A model generated the notes under the pieces. That model saw nothing but the letters and a program-made list of their open reading frames with translations. It searched no databases and had not been told where the DNA came from. Made by a program: the position numbers and the translations under genes. DNA of 64,000 nucleotides from Gemmatimonadota bacterium (GTDB lineage Bacteria > Gemmatimonadota > Gemmatimonadetes > Palauibacterales > Palauibacteraceae). The stretch is from positions 1 to 64,000 of the forward strand of contig JAMJQL010000107.1 in the NCBI GenBank assembly GCA_023554245.1, written 5' to 3'. Each line of letters opens with the position of its first letter. Positions within the stretch are counted from its first letter, which is position 1. This document shows, in pieces, positions 18,085-26,661 of this stretch.

Positions 18085-18434
18085 CCTCCGGAGTCACCGA
18101 GTTCTGGCGCGAGCCCGACGACCCGGTTGACCGGGAGCGTGATCGCGATGCCGGTGGCCGGATCCTCGAAACGTCCGCAAACGTCCTGTAGCAGGGCGAT
18201 TGCCTGATCGACCTTCTCGGGCTCGTCTATCACGCTGAACAGGGTCTGATTCTGCGGTCTCGAACGTGAAATGAGCGTCTGCAGCCCGGCGAAGATCGGG
18301 ATGTCGTGACTCAGGACCCGTCCCATTCCCTCGCTGTCGAGGACCGTGGCCCCGGTGATCCCGAGCTCGAGAAAGCCGGCGAGGACCTCGTCCATCAGCT
18401 CCACGTCATTGATGACGGCGATCAGCATCTCCAC
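18081..18434 (-). CDS. PII-like signalling protein
   Basis: A 117-residue protein with the ferredoxin-like layout of nitrogen regulatory PII relatives: MLIAVINDVELMDEVLAGF at the start, ITGATVLDSEGMG as the second strand with a short loop, a later helix VDQAIALLQDVCG and a final strand ITLPVNRVVG. The region equivalent to the PII T-loop (residues 40-55) lacks the Tyr that is uridylylated in GlnB, so it is probably not a classical nitrogen sensor. It is coupled to the antiporter start by a GTGA overlap, which points to regulation of that transporter. Its ligand cannot be read from sequence. Confidence 0.7.
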   Translation of the reverse strand: MEMLIAVINDVELMDEVLAGFLELGITGATVLDSEGMGRVLSHDIPIFAGLQTLISRSRPQNQTLFSVIDEPEKVDQAIALLQDVCGRFEDPATGIAITLPVNRVVGLAPELGDSGG

Positions 18435-18486
18435 GGCTGGCTCCCGGGCGCGCCGGGCGGACCCACTGAGGTCCGCCTCGAACAGT

Positions 18487-18951
18487 TCAGACGTGCTCGC
18501 TCTCGTATGCGTGGATGTGGCTCAGCACCTGGTCCCCGGTCTCGCAGCCGCGAAGGGCGTCGACGAACTCCGGGTGGCGCGCCAGCCGCGCGATTCTCGC
18601 GAGAAGGCGGATGTGATGTCCAGCGCGGTCCGGTGGCGACAGCAGCACGAAGAAAACGTTCACCGGAGCGTCGTCCATGGCATGGAAGTCCACGCCGTCC
18701 GGCGAGAGTCCGATGATCAGCTGCGGCGTGCCGATGGCCTCGCTGATCGCATGGGGGACCGCGATGCCGGATCCGATCCCGGTGCTCAGGACCTTCTCAC
18801 GAGCGAGCAGTGCTTCCAGCACCCTCTCCGATCCGTTGAGCGTCCCATCGACGACCAGCGGTCCGATGAGCTGGGAAAGAATGTCAGAAACGTCGCCCGG
18901 CCGGATGCCGAATACCACCAATCCCGGGTCGAGATACTCGGTGAGCTTCAC
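18487..18951 (-). CDS. PTS EIIA domain protein (fructose/nitrogen type)
   Basis: A 154-residue stand-alone IIA domain. The phospho-acceptor motif GIGSGIAVPHA places the active His at residue 67, and the rest (FFVLLSPPDRAGHHIRLLARIARL) matches the IIA-Ntr/IIA-Fru fold. The GTG start at 18951 follows a strong AGGAGGA at nine bases; the open frame reaches further upstream without similarity. No IIB, IIC, HPr or EI gene lies in the window, so a regulatory role like PtsN is more likely than sugar uptake. It leads the operon with the PII-like and antiporter genes. Confidence 0.85.
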   Translation of the reverse strand: MKLTEYLDPGLVVFGIRPGDVSDILSQLIGPLVVDGTLNGSERVLEALLAREKVLSTGIGSGIAVPHAISEAIGTPQLIIGLSPDGVDFHAMDDAPVNVFFVLLSPPDRAGHHIRLLARIARLARHPEFVDALRGCETGDQVLSHIHAYESEHV

Positions 18952-19012
18952 GATTCCGTTTCCTCCTGACGATGTCGCGCGTGCGGTGGGCTTCGCTATG
19001 CGACCGCCGCTG

Positions 19013-19041
19013 AGCATGGTTCCGCCGACCGGGACTGTCAA
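19013..19041 (-). promoter_or_regulatory. Candidate promoter for the PTS-IIA / PII-like / antiporter operon
   Basis: Minus strand: perfect -35 TTGACA (19041-19036), 17-base spacer, -10 CATGCT (19018-19013). It lies about 60 bases upstream of the GTG start. The -10 is weak, but it is the only TTGACA in the gap. Confidence 0.4.
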
Positions 19042-19083
19042 GCGGAAGTGCGGGCATGGGTGAAGCCCGGCCCCGTGTCCGCA

Positions 19084-19113
19084 TTGCCACGGATTCTCGC
19101 GCGACTCTACCTT
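19084..19113 (+). promoter_or_regulatory. Candidate promoter for murA-pgeF
   Basis: TTGCCA at 19084-19089, an 18-base spacer, then TACCTT at 19108-19113, in the 214-base divergent gap. The start site would fall near 19120, giving a leader of about 45 bases before the GTG of murA. The -10 shares the TAnnTT form seen at other promoters in this window. Confidence 0.4.
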
Positions 19114-19165
19114 CGGTACACGGTCCACGGGCCTGGTCCCCGCAGCCAGTCAAAGGAGCGCCGTC

Positions 19166-20449
19166 GTGCACTATCTCATCACGGGTCCATCACGGCTCGA
19201 AGGTCGGTTTCGTCCCTCCGGAAACAAGAACGGCGCTCTGCCGATTCTCGCGGGTTGTCTGTTGGCCGATGGACCCGTCACGCTGGAGAACGTGCCCGAG
19301 ATCCGCGATGTGCTGACGATGATGGAACTGATGCGGATGCTCGGTGCCGAGGTCGACAGGATCGCTCCCGGGAGCTTCCGTATCGATGCATCCGGACTCG
19401 ACTCGGGGTCGGTGGATCCGGAGCTGTCGAGGCGCATAAGGGCTTCGATTCTGCTGGCGGGACCGCTGCTGGCGCGGCGCGGTGAGGTCGTTCTCCCACC
19501 CCCGGGCGGGGATGTCATCGGGCGCCGAAGGCTGGACACCCATTTTCTCGCGCTCGGGATGCTCGGTGCCGAGGTGGAGGCGGGTGACAGCTACGAGCTC
19601 CGGGCGAAGGAACTGCGCGGCGCCGACATCTTCCTCGATGAACCGTCGGTTACCGGAACCGAGAACGCCGTTCTCGCGGCGGTGCTGGCCGAAGGTACGA
19701 CGATCGTCCGGAACGCTGCCTCGGAGCCTCACGTGCAGGACCTGTGCGGATTCCTCGTGAGCATCGGGGCGCATATCGAAGGGATCGGCACGCAGGTCCT
19801 TCGAATCGAGGGCGTATCCGGTCTATCCGGTGGGAGCTGGCGCATCGGCACTGATCACATCGAAGTGGGCAGCATGATTGGCCTCGCGGCGATCACCGAG
19901 TCCGAGTTGACGATCGAGGGGGTTGAGGCCGAGCACTTCGATCCGCTCCGGGTAGGGTTCGAGAAGCTGGGAGTGCGCGGTCGCCTCAGAGAGGGTGAGT
20001 TGCACCTGTCGGCGGATCAGGAGCTCGAGATTCAGCCGGATCTCGGGGACCAGATTCCCACGCTGGGAGATGGTCCGTGGCCGGCCTTCCCGGCAGACCT
20101 GATCTCGATCGCTCTCGTCGTCGCGACCCGTTGTCGAGGGACGATATTGATTCACGAGAAGATGTTCGAGTCGCGCATGTATTTCGCGGACAAGGTGATC
20201 TCCATGGGCGCCAGGATCGTCCTTTGCGATCCGCACCGGGCCGTGGTCGTCGGACCCTCGCACCTTCGCGGCTCGGTGGTCGAGAGCCCGGACATCCGGG
20301 CTGGCATGGCGCTGCTCATAGCCGCTCTGGCCGCGCACGGAGAGAGCTCGATCCACAACATCGGTCAGATCGAGCGAGGTTACGAGCGGATCGACGAGCG
20401 GCTTCGTGCCCTGGGGGCGCAGATCGAGAGGGTGGAGCCACCGTGCTGA
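19166..20449 (+). CDS. murA: UDP-N-acetylglucosamine 1-carboxyvinyltransferase, Asp-type active site
   Basis: First committed step of peptidoglycan synthesis: transfers enolpyruvate from PEP to UDP-GlcNAc. The 427-residue protein has the substrate motif SGNKNGALP near residue 18, the catalytic Asp in PAFPADL, and the [11 protein letters not shown] segment near the C-terminus. The active-site loop reads [13 protein letters not shown], with Asp116 where most MurA enzymes have the Cys (115 in E. coli) that fosfomycin alkylates. Asp at this site is known in naturally fosfomycin-resistant MurA of mycobacteria and chlamydiae. The GTG start has AAAGGAG seven bases upstream. The gene is coupled to pgeF by TGATG. 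Confidence 0.95.
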   Translation: MHYLITGPSRLEGRFRPSGNKNGALPILAGCLLADGPVTLENVPEIRDVLTMMELMRMLGAEVDRIAPGSFRIDASGLDSGSVDPELSRRIRASILLAGPLLARRGEVVLPPPGGDVIGRRRLDTHFLALGMLGAEVEAGDSYELRAKELRGADIFLDEPSVTGTENAVLAAVLAEGTTIVRNAASEPHVQDLCGFLVSIGAHIEGIGTQVLRIEGVSGLSGGSWRIGTDHIEVGSMIGLAAITESELTIEGVEAEHFDPLRVGFEKLGVRGRLREGELHLSADQELEIQPDLGDQIPTLGDGPWPAFPADLISIALVVATRCRGTILIHEKMFESRMYFADKVISMGARIVLCDPHRAVVVGPSHLRGSVVESPDIRAGMALLIAALAAHGESSIHNIGQIERGYERIDERLRALGAQIERVEPPC

Positions 20450-21240
20450 TGTCCGAATCGACCGACGGCTCGGATTTTGAAGCGCGAGAGGGCGGCGAGC
20501 ACGAGGCATCGGCGGAGGGATTGGGGCTGATCCTTCTGGACGAGTGGATGGCCGCGCACGAAGGTCTCGTGGCAGGAACCACCGTCCGGCCCACCGATTA
20601 TGGTCTGAAGTCGCCCTCTGACACATGGGAGGCCAGCGAGCGGTTCGAGGCACTGGGCCGTGTGCTCGGCTTCCGCACGGTGGCGGTCGCCCGACAGGTC
20701 CATGGCTCGACAGTGCAACTCCTCCGGGGGGCGGGTCAGCAGGGATTTCAGGTCTGCGGCGAGGCCGATGGTCTCGCGAGCGATCGTCACGACCTGCTGA
20801 TGACCGTAACGGTTGCCGACTGCGTGCCGGTATTCATGGTCGATCCGGGCGCGGGAGCCGCGGCCGTGCTGCATGCCGGCTGGCGGGGTGCGGCGGAGGG
20901 AGTCCTGGCGAACGGCCTCGAGTCACTCGCCCGCCTCGCGGGGAGCTCTCCTGCCGATCTTCTGGTTCACCTGGGCCCGGCGATCTGCGGGACGTGCTAC
21001 GAAGTAGGTCCTGAAGTGCTCTCCCGTTTCGGCCTGCCCTCAGATCGGCCTGGCACACTGGATCTCAGAAGCTGGCTGGCACGGGAGGCACGCGGCCTGG
21101 GTGTCCCGCGGTCTGCGATCACCCGGTCACCGAGCTGCACCGCCTGCGATCCCGCTCGTCTGCATTCGCACCGTGGCTCGAACGGGACGGCGGGCCGAAT
21201 GGTCGCCTTCATCGGCCACCTCCGACGGTCAGCCCGATAG
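20449..21240 (+). CDS. pgeF: Peptidoglycan editing factor / polyphenol oxidase family protein
   Basis: Multi-copper-oxidase-like (laccase-domain, YfiH/YlmD) protein, reported in E. coli to remove mis-incorporated L-Ser from muropeptide precursors and elsewhere to act as a purine nucleoside hydrolase/phosphorylase. The 263-residue product has ARQVHGSTV, the metal block VTVADCVPVFMVD, LHAGWRGAAEG and GPAICGTCYEVG, whose His and Cys residues are the zinc ligands. Its ATG overlaps the murA stop; a GTG six bases earlier is an alternative start. An N-terminal extension of about 30 residues is acidic and not conserved. Coupling to murA supports a cell-wall role. Confidence 0.88.
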   Translation: MSESTDGSDFEAREGGEHEASAEGLGLILLDEWMAAHEGLVAGTTVRPTDYGLKSPSDTWEASERFEALGRVLGFRTVAVARQVHGSTVQLLRGAGQQGFQVCGEADGLASDRHDLLMTVTVADCVPVFMVDPGAGAAAVLHAGWRGAAEGVLANGLESLARLAGSSPADLLVHLGPAICGTCYEVGPEVLSRFGLPSDRPGTLDLRSWLAREARGLGVPRSAITRSPSCTACDPARLHSHRGSNGTAGRMVAFIGHLRRSAR

Positions 21241-21242
21241 GT

Positions 21243-21271
21243 TTGCCTTCGGAGGCATCTGCCGCTATCTT
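21243..21271 (+). promoter_or_regulatory. Candidate promoter for the rimP-nusA-infB operon
   Basis: TTGCCT at 21243-21248, an exact 17-base spacer, and TATCTT at 21266-21271. Transcription would begin near 21278, about 140 bases upstream of rimP and 50 bases upstream of a strong terminator hairpin. Confidence 0.5.
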
Positions 21272-21327
21272 TTTCGGCTGAGAAACACGTCCGGGGCCGG
21301 CCGTCCGGGCGTCCACGTCCGGACCTG

Positions 21328-21359
21328 AAGTGGGGAATCGTTCACGGCCCCACTTTTTT
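21328..21359 (+). terminator. Rho-independent terminator / attenuator before rimP
   Basis: A perfect 8-bp stem, AAGTGGGG (21328-21335) with CCCCACTT (21348-21355), a 12-base loop, and a run of six T (21354-21359). It is the clearest intrinsic terminator in the window. It follows pgeF but also lies downstream of the candidate rimP promoter, so it may act as an attenuator. An upstream GGGGCC (21293-21298) can pair with GGCCCC (21346-21351) of the stem and could form a competing structure. Confidence 0.75.
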
Positions 21360-21416
21360 GTTGGGGGTACCCCAAGGTGCCGGTGAAGGCAGAGTTGCAG
21401 TACGGGGTGTGAACTG

Positions 21417-21926
21417 ATGGGTGAAGCGGCGAAGCCGGGAACGCTGGAACGTGCAATCGAGACGGTAATCGAGCCAATGGGCTTCGAGCTGGTCTCGCTG
21501 GAGCGCGGAGGTGGCCGGCGGCGACCGCTCCTGCGGCTGCGGGTCGATCGGCAGGACGGAGTTCCCGGTCGCTCGGGTCTGACGGTGGAAGATTGCGCGT
21601 CCGTGAGCCGGGCGGTCGAAGAACGTCTGGATGAGACGGGCGAGGCGGGCGACAGCTACATACTGGAAGTCTCGTCGCCCGGGGTCGAGAGACCGTTGAC
21701 TCGACACCGCGACTTCGAGCGCTGTATCGGGCTCGATATCCGGCTGCGCGGATTCGCTCCGCTCGACCAGGGCAGGAAGCAACTGGAGGGAAACCTCCTT
21801 CGCATCGAGGGTGATAACGAGAGCGACCGCGTGATCGTGCTCAGAATGGATGAGCGGGAGGTCCGCGTGCCGCTGAAGGATGTGGCGAAGGCCCAGCTGG
21901 TTTATCGACCGGAAGACGACCTTTAG
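21417..21926 (+). CDS. rimP: Ribosome maturation factor RimP
   Basis: Needed for 30S subunit assembly. The 169-residue protein has the two-domain RimP layout: an N-terminal alpha/beta domain containing DCASVSRAVEERLD and YILEVSSPGVERPLTRHRDFER, and a C-terminal Sm-like domain ending VPLKDVAKAQLVY. It opens the rimP-nusA-infB operon, the conserved order in most bacteria. Its start follows the terminator-like leader by 58 bases, and I see no strong ribosome site. The gap to nusA is 68 bases. Confidence 0.93.
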   Translation: MGEAAKPGTLERAIETVIEPMGFELVSLERGGGRRRPLLRLRVDRQDGVPGRSGLTVEDCASVSRAVEERLDETGEAGDSYILEVSSPGVERPLTRHRDFERCIGLDIRLRGFAPLDQGRKQLEGNLLRIEGDNESDRVIVLRMDEREVRVPLKDVAKAQLVYRPEDDL

Positions 21927-21994
21927 AGGGGTTCGAGATCCGGACGCAGGCGGGGGCCGCTCGCCGGGGCAACGAGGGAGATCGGAAGAGGGAG

Positions 21995-23563
21995 ATGAGC
22001 GACCAGATTCCAGTGGTGGAAGCGTTCCGCGTCATGGCGGCGAACAAGTCGCTGTCGGACGAAGACCTGCACGACCTGATCCGGGATGGCATCCATGCAG
22101 CCCTGGCCCGGCATTTCGGCGGTCCGGTGGAGGCGGAGATCGCGATTCAGGAGGACGGCGACATCCGGATCGTCGTGCTCAAGGAGGTCGTGGAGCAGGT
22201 CGAAGATGCCGCCAGGCAGGTGTCGCTGGAGGAGGCGCGCTTCGACGATCCCGACTTCGAGGTCGGCGATCTGATCGAGATTCCCGTCGCGTTCGGCGAT
22301 TTCGGCCGCAACGCCGTCATGGCTGCGAAGCAGCGTATCATCCAGCGGGTGCGGGAAGGCGAGCGCGACAAGATCCGGCAGGAATTCAGCGGCATCGTCG
22401 GCGAGCTGGTGTCCGGAGAGGTACAGCAGATCGAGCGCGGCAAGATCGTCGTCATGCTGAACCGGGCCAGGGAAGCCGAGGCGATCATTCCCTGGCGTGA
22501 GCAGAACCCGAGGGAGCGGTTCCGCCAGGGCGAGGCGATCCGGGCCGTGCTGAAGAAGCTCGAGGAAACGCCTCGCGGACCGAGACTCATCCTGTCGAGG
22601 GCCGATCCGCTGTTCGTGAAGGCCCTGTTCGGTCTGGAAGTGCCCGAGATCTACCAGTCGATCGTCGAGATCAGGGAGATCGTGCGGGAAGCCGGAGGGC
22701 GGACCAAGATCGCGGTTTCTTCGCGCGACGAAACGGTGGATCCGGTGGGGGCCTGCGTCGGTCTGAAAGGGTCGCGCGTTCAGGCGGTCGTCTCCGAGCT
22801 CGGAGGGGAGCGCATCGACATCGTTCCGTGGCATCCCGATCCCGAGATCTTCGCTCGCCGTGCGCTGGCTCCAGCTCGCGTCGCCAAGGTGATCTCCGAT
22901 CCCGAACGGCACGTGATCACGGCGATCGTGGATGAGGACCAGCTGTCCCTGGCGATCGGCCGGAATGGCCAGAACGTTCGGCTCGCATCTCAACTCATCG
23001 GCTGGCAGATCGACCTTTATTCCAGTCGGGACTGGCTCGCCCGGGGCGCCGAATCGGCGTTGTTCGGAGGGGGAGACGAATACGAGATTGCAGACTTCCC
23101 GCTCGCCGAGCTGGAAGGACTTTCGCCGGCTTCGCTCGCCGCCCTTCAGGCAGCCGGAATCGACAGCTTCGCCGCGGTGCTGGACATGGACAAGGACGAT
23201 TTTCTCCAGGTGCCCGGTATCGACGAGTCGGAAGCAGAACGAATCGTGGCACTGATCGACGAGTTGACGGTGGTGGAGGAGCCGGCGACTCCGGCCGCGT
23301 CGCCTTCGATCTTCGACATCGGCAACGACGACGACTCGGCCTCGGAATCGACGGAATCGACGGAATCAACAGAATCGACGGAATCTACGGAATCAACGGA
23401 GTCGACGGAATCGACCGGGTCTGCCGAGGCCGAGGTTTCCGAGGCGGAAAGCGCGGCGGAAACTGTCGAGAAGGTCGATGTGACGGAGGAAGTCGGGACT
23501 GACGAAGACTCGATCGAAGTCGTCGCAGGCGCCGAGGAGAAGGGTGGAGGAGCGACCGGCTGA
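21995..23563 (+). CDS. nusA: Transcription termination/antitermination factor NusA
   Basis: RNA polymerase-binding factor for pausing, termination and antitermination. The 522-residue protein has the N-terminal polymerase-binding domain (about 1-130), an S1 domain (about 135-200), two KH domains (about 205-345; RDETVDPVGACVGLKGSRV and LAIGRNGQNVRLAS), one helix-hairpin-helix repeat (about 375-425, including LDMDKDDFLQVPGIDESEAERI), and a long acidic tail. The tail begins with eight consecutive Glu-Ser-Thr triplets encoded by a 9-base tandem repeat. The ATG at 21995 has GGAAGAGGGAG upstream. The last 20 bases overlap the ylxQ-like gene. Confidence 0.96.
   Translation: MSDQIPVVEAFRVMAANKSLSDEDLHDLIRDGIHAALARHFGGPVEAEIAIQEDGDIRIVVLKEVVEQVEDAARQVSLEEARFDDPDFEVGDLIEIPVAFGDFGRNAVMAAKQRIIQRVREGERDKIRQEFSGIVGELVSGEVQQIERGKIVVMLNRAREAEAIIPWREQNPRERFRQGEAIRAVLKKLEETPRGPRLILSRADPLFVKALFGLEVPEIYQSIVEIREIVREAGGRTKIAVSSRDETVDPVGACVGLKGSRVQAVVSELGGERIDIVPWHPDPEIFARRALAPARVAKVISDPERHVITAIVDEDQLSLAIGRNGQNVRLASQLIGWQIDLYSSRDWLARGAESALFGGGDEYEIADFPLAELEGLSPASLAALQAAGIDSFAAVLDMDKDDFLQVPGIDESEAERIVALIDELTVVEEPATPAASPSIFDIGNDDDSASESTESTESTESTESTESTESTESTGSAEAEVSEAESAAETVEKVDVTEEVGTDEDSIEVVAGAEEKGGGATG
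23345..23416 (+). repeat. 9-base tandem repeat in the nusA tail
   Basis: Eight units of a 9-mer with consensus GAATCGACG, several units differing by one or two bases. It is in frame and encodes (Glu-Ser-Thr)8 between the HhH region and the acidic tail of NusA. Unit-number change would leave the reading frame intact. Confidence 0.9.
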
Positions 23564-23876
23564 CCGGGGCGGGCGGGACGCGGAGGCGTTGAGCCTTCTG
23601 GGTCTGGCCCGCCGGAGCGGGCGCGCGATCGTGGGAACGAAAGCGGTCCGTGAAGCGGCGAAGTCCGGTTCGCTGCACCTGGCTCTCCTCTCGAGGGACG
23701 CCGGAGAGAACGCCCGGAATCGAGTCGTTCCGGTGTTCGAGGCTACGGGCACGGCATGGTCGGAGTGTGGTCGGGGAGATGAGCTGGCGCGCTCCGTCGG
23801 AAGGGACCGGGCAGTCGTCGTCGGGATTTCCGACCGACGGCTCGCCGCGAGGATCGGGGAGATCCTCACGGGCTGA
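23544..23876 (+). CDS. YlxQ-like L7Ae/L30e family RNA-binding protein
   Basis: A 110-residue protein of the L7Ae/L30e/Gadd45 fold, commonly found between nusA and infB. Recognisable elements are LSLLGLARRSGRAIVGTKAVREA near the N-terminus (residues 17-39) and LALLSRDAGENARNRV, typical of RNA kink-turn binders. The GTG start at 23544 lies 20 bases inside nusA. The YlxR gene that usually sits between nusA and ylxQ is absent. Function in ribosome or RNA metabolism is inferred from the fold and context. Confidence 0.8.
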   Translation: MEERPADRGGRDAEALSLLGLARRSGRAIVGTKAVREAAKSGSLHLALLSRDAGENARNRVVPVFEATGTAWSECGRGDELARSVGRDRAVVVGISDRRLAARIGEILTG

Positions 23877-23938
23877 AGGGACTGGCAGAATGTGGCAGGC
23901 ACGGCCCGCGCTAATGGGGCGCGCGCCGCGGAATACTC

Positions 23939-23954
23939 AGGAGGACGGGCGTTG
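23939..23954 (+). promoter_or_regulatory. Ribosome site that sets the infB TTG start
   Basis: AGGAGG at 23939-23944, seven bases before a TTG codon at 23952-23954. This perfect ribosome site decides the infB start against the GTG at 23892, which has no such sequence and would add 20 unconserved residues. Confidence 0.8.
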
Positions 23955-26654
23955 GGGAACTACCGCGTATACGAAGTAGCTGAAGAGCTGGGCGTCGACT
24001 CGAAGCAGTTGATCCAGATGCTCCACCAGATGGACGTGCGGGTGCGAAGCCACATGTCCTCGGTCACCGAGGTCCAGATCGCGCGTCTCCGCGCGCGTCT
24101 CGAGCGGGACCGTCGAGGCGCGGCCGAGGAAGCCGATGGCGCCCAGACGACCACTCGCCGCCGCCGCCGTCGTCGCGCGGCTCCCGAGCCGGTGGAAGCG
24201 GAAGCCGTCGAGGCCGAGGACGACGTGGGCCCGGAGGAGTCTGCCGTGGAGGAGGAGGCCGACTCCGGCGAGGAAGTGACCGTGGCGCCCGCGGCCCATG
24301 CCGAAGAAGCCGAGGAGGCAGAAGAACTGGCGGCCGAGGCGGATGTGGAGGTAGAGGCGCAGGAGGTGGCTCCTGTCGAGGACCGATCCGACGAGGTCGA
24401 GAAGGAGCCGGCTCCCGAGGTCGACGAGAGCCTGACGGAGCTCGCCGCCGAAGTCGATTCCGACACCGGCGCTGAGGGTGAGGAAGAAGTCGCGGCACCT
24501 GAGGTCGAAGAGGTCGTCGAGGACGTCACTCCGATTGTCGAGATCGAGGAATCGAAGCCGACGAAGCGCACGGTGAAGCCGAAGCCGGTGCGGCGAGGGA
24601 TGCCGAAAGCGGCTCCGAAGGCGCCGGCTGCCTCAGCCGCTCCGGGCGGGACGGTCAGGATTCAGGCCGAGGGCTATACGACCGATGGACGCAGGAAGAG
24701 CAAGCGCGATCGCAAGCGAAGCCGCCGCGTGGATCGCGACGCGGTCCAGGAGAACGTGAAGAAGACGCTCGCCACGATGGAGGGTGGCACCTCGCGGCGT
24801 CGACGCCGCGAATCGGGCCCGTCGCAGCAGGAAGTCGAGCGGGAGCAGCGGGAACAGGAGATCGAGCGGGAGAAGACGACCGTCAGGGTGAATGAATTCC
24901 TCACGGTCGCGGAACTCGCGGACCTGATCGATGTCACGGCCCAGGCGATCATCACCTCTGCGTTCAAGAATCTCGGGCTGATGGTGACGATCAATCAGCG
25001 GCTGGACTTCGACCAGATCGAGTTGATCTGCGACGAATTCGGCTTCTCCGCCGCCCGCGAAGAGGCGTACGAAGCGGACCTGCCGGAGCTTCAGGAGGAG
25101 TCGGAGGATATTAGCGAGCAGGTCGAACGGGCCCCCGTCGTCACCGTGATGGGACACGTCGACCATGGAAAGACCTCGCTTCTCGATCTCATCCGGCGAA
25201 CCAACGTCATCGCCGGTGAGTCCGGCGGCATCACGCAGCACATTGGTGCCTACCACGTGGTGCTCGATGACGGCCGCGCGATCAGCTTCCTCGATACTCC
25301 GGGTCACGAGGCATTCACCGCCATGCGGGCGAGAGGTGCAGAGATCACCGACCTCGTGGTCCTGGTGGTGGCGGCCGACGACGCCGTCATGCCGCAGACG
25401 ATCGAGGCGATCAGCCACGCGCGAAATGCGGGTGTGCCGCTGATCGTGGCGATCAACAAGGTCGACCTGCCGGCTGCGAACGTTCAGAAGGTGAAGCAGG
25501 ATCTGCTGGGTCAGAATGTCGTCCTCGAGGAATTCGGCGGCGATGTGCTCGCGTCGGAAGTCTCGGCGAAAACGGGACAGGGTGTAGACGACCTTCTGGA
25601 CAAGGTCCTCCTGCAGTCGGAGCTTCTCGATCTCAAGGCCAAGCCGACCGGGGATGCCCGGGGTACGGTGGTCGAGGCGGAGCTGGACAAGGGTATGGGC
25701 CCGGTGGCCACGGTGCTGGTAGAGAGCGGAGAGCTCAACGTCGGCGACGACTTCATCTGCGGGATGTTCGGCGGACGCGTTCGTGCGCTGCTCGACGAAC
25801 GGGGCAATCCCGTGGAGCAGGCCGGTCCGTCCATTCCGGTCAGGGTCCTCGGGATCGAGGGTGTCCCCCAGGCCGGTGACAAGCTCGTCGAGATGGACGC
25901 CGCGCGGGTTCGCGAGGTTGTTCAGCGGCGTCAGCAGCTGGAACGGGAAAAGGACATCCGCCGTCGGCAGCGGGGCACGAAGCTGGAGGACATCTTCGAG
26001 GCCGTCCGCGAGGGAGGGCAGGCCACGCTCAATCTGATCATCAAGGGCGACACGGATGGATCGGTGCAGGCTCTGGCCGATTCGCTCGAGAGGCTCGGGA
26101 CGTCGGAGGTGGCCGTCGAGGTGATTCACCGCGGGGTCGGAGCGATCAATGAATCCGACGTACTGCTCGCGACGACCACCGCGGCGCTGATCATCGGCTT
26201 CCACGTCCGGCCCGACGTGAAGGCCCGGTTGACGGCTGAGCGCGACGACGTCGAGATCCGGCTGTACAGCGTGATTTACGAGGCCGTCGAGGAAGTGAAG
26301 CTGGCCCTCGAAGGTCTGCTCGCTCCTGAGCAGAAGGAGGTCATCGTCGGCACCGCCGAAGTCCGGGAGACATTCCGGGTACCGAAGGTCGGAACGGTGG
26401 CGGGCTGCTTCGTTTCGGATGGCGAGATTCACAGGAATCTGCCGGTCCGCCTGCTACGCGACTACGTCCAGATCTACAGCGGGAAGATCGGGAGCCTGAA
26501 GCGATTCAAGGACGACGTGCGCGAGGTTCGTGAAGGCTACGAGTGTGGTATCGGAATCGAGGGCTTCAACGACGTGAAGGTCGGCGACGTAATCGAGTGC
26601 TATCGGGTAGAGGAAGTCGCGCGCTCGCTGGCACAGAGCGCGGCGGGCAACTGA
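23952..26654 (+). CDS. infB: Translation initiation factor IF-2
   Basis: GTPase that brings fMet-tRNA to the 30S subunit and promotes subunit joining. The 900-residue product starts at TTG, giving the family N-terminus ([14 protein letters not shown]). Residues about 60-230 are a Glu/Ala/Val-rich acidic linker, followed by a basic stretch (about 235-300). A second conserved N-terminal domain ([23 protein letters not shown]) precedes the G domain: GHVDHGKT with Lys407, [13 protein letters not shown] and SAKTGQG, then domains II, III and C2. The N-terminal part is among the longer acidic versions of the protein. It sits in the standard rimP-nusA-ylxQ-infB-rbfA-truB order. Confidence 0.97.
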   Translation: MGNYRVYEVAEELGVDSKQLIQMLHQMDVRVRSHMSSVTEVQIARLRARLERDRRGAAEEADGAQTTTRRRRRRRAAPEPVEAEAVEAEDDVGPEESAVEEEADSGEEVTVAPAAHAEEAEEAEELAAEADVEVEAQEVAPVEDRSDEVEKEPAPEVDESLTELAAEVDSDTGAEGEEEVAAPEVEEVVEDVTPIVEIEESKPTKRTVKPKPVRRGMPKAAPKAPAASAAPGGTVRIQAEGYTTDGRRKSKRDRKRSRRVDRDAVQENVKKTLATMEGGTSRRRRRESGPSQQEVEREQREQEIEREKTTVRVNEFLTVAELADLIDVTAQAIITSAFKNLGLMVTINQRLDFDQIELICDEFGFSAAREEAYEADLPELQEESEDISEQVERAPVVTVMGHVDHGKTSLLDLIRRTNVIAGESGGITQHIGAYHVVLDDGRAISFLDTPGHEAFTAMRARGAEITDLVVLVVAADDAVMPQTIEAISHARNAGVPLIVAINKVDLPAANVQKVKQDLLGQNVVLEEFGGDVLASEVSAKTGQGVDDLLDKVLLQSELLDLKAKPTGDARGTVVEAELDKGMGPVATVLVESGELNVGDDFICGMFGGRVRALLDERGNPVEQAGPSIPVRVLGIEGVPQAGDKLVEMDAARVREVVQRRQQLEREKDIRRRQRGTKLEDIFEAVREGGQATLNLIIKGDTDGSVQALADSLERLGTSEVAVEVIHRGVGAINESDVLLATTTAALIIGFHVRPDVKARLTAERDDVEIRLYSVIYEAVEEVKLALEGLLAPEQKEVIVGTAEVRETFRVPKVGTVAGCFVSDGEIHRNLPVRLLRDYVQIYSGKIGSLKRFKDDVREVREGYECGIGIEGFNDVKVGDVIECYRVEEVARSLAQSAAGN

Positions 26655-26661
26655 TCTCGTC

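Noticed and set aside
18081-18434. Classical GlnB/GlnK nitrogen regulator
   Set aside because: The T-loop Tyr and PROSITE-like PII core are missing, and there is no amtB or glnA nearby. I kept the call at PII-like.
23345-23416. Possible CRISPR-like repeat array
   Set aside because: Units are 9 bases without spacers and are in frame within nusA.
23892-23951. GTG at 23892 as the infB start
   Set aside because: No ribosome site, and it adds 20 residues not found in IF-2. The TTG at 23952 has AGGAGG at seven bases.
24633-26432. A 599-codon open frame on the minus strand opposite infB
   Set aside because: It mirrors the codon pattern of IF-2, has no recognisable motif or ribosome site, and lies fully within a certain gene. 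High GC content makes such shadows common.
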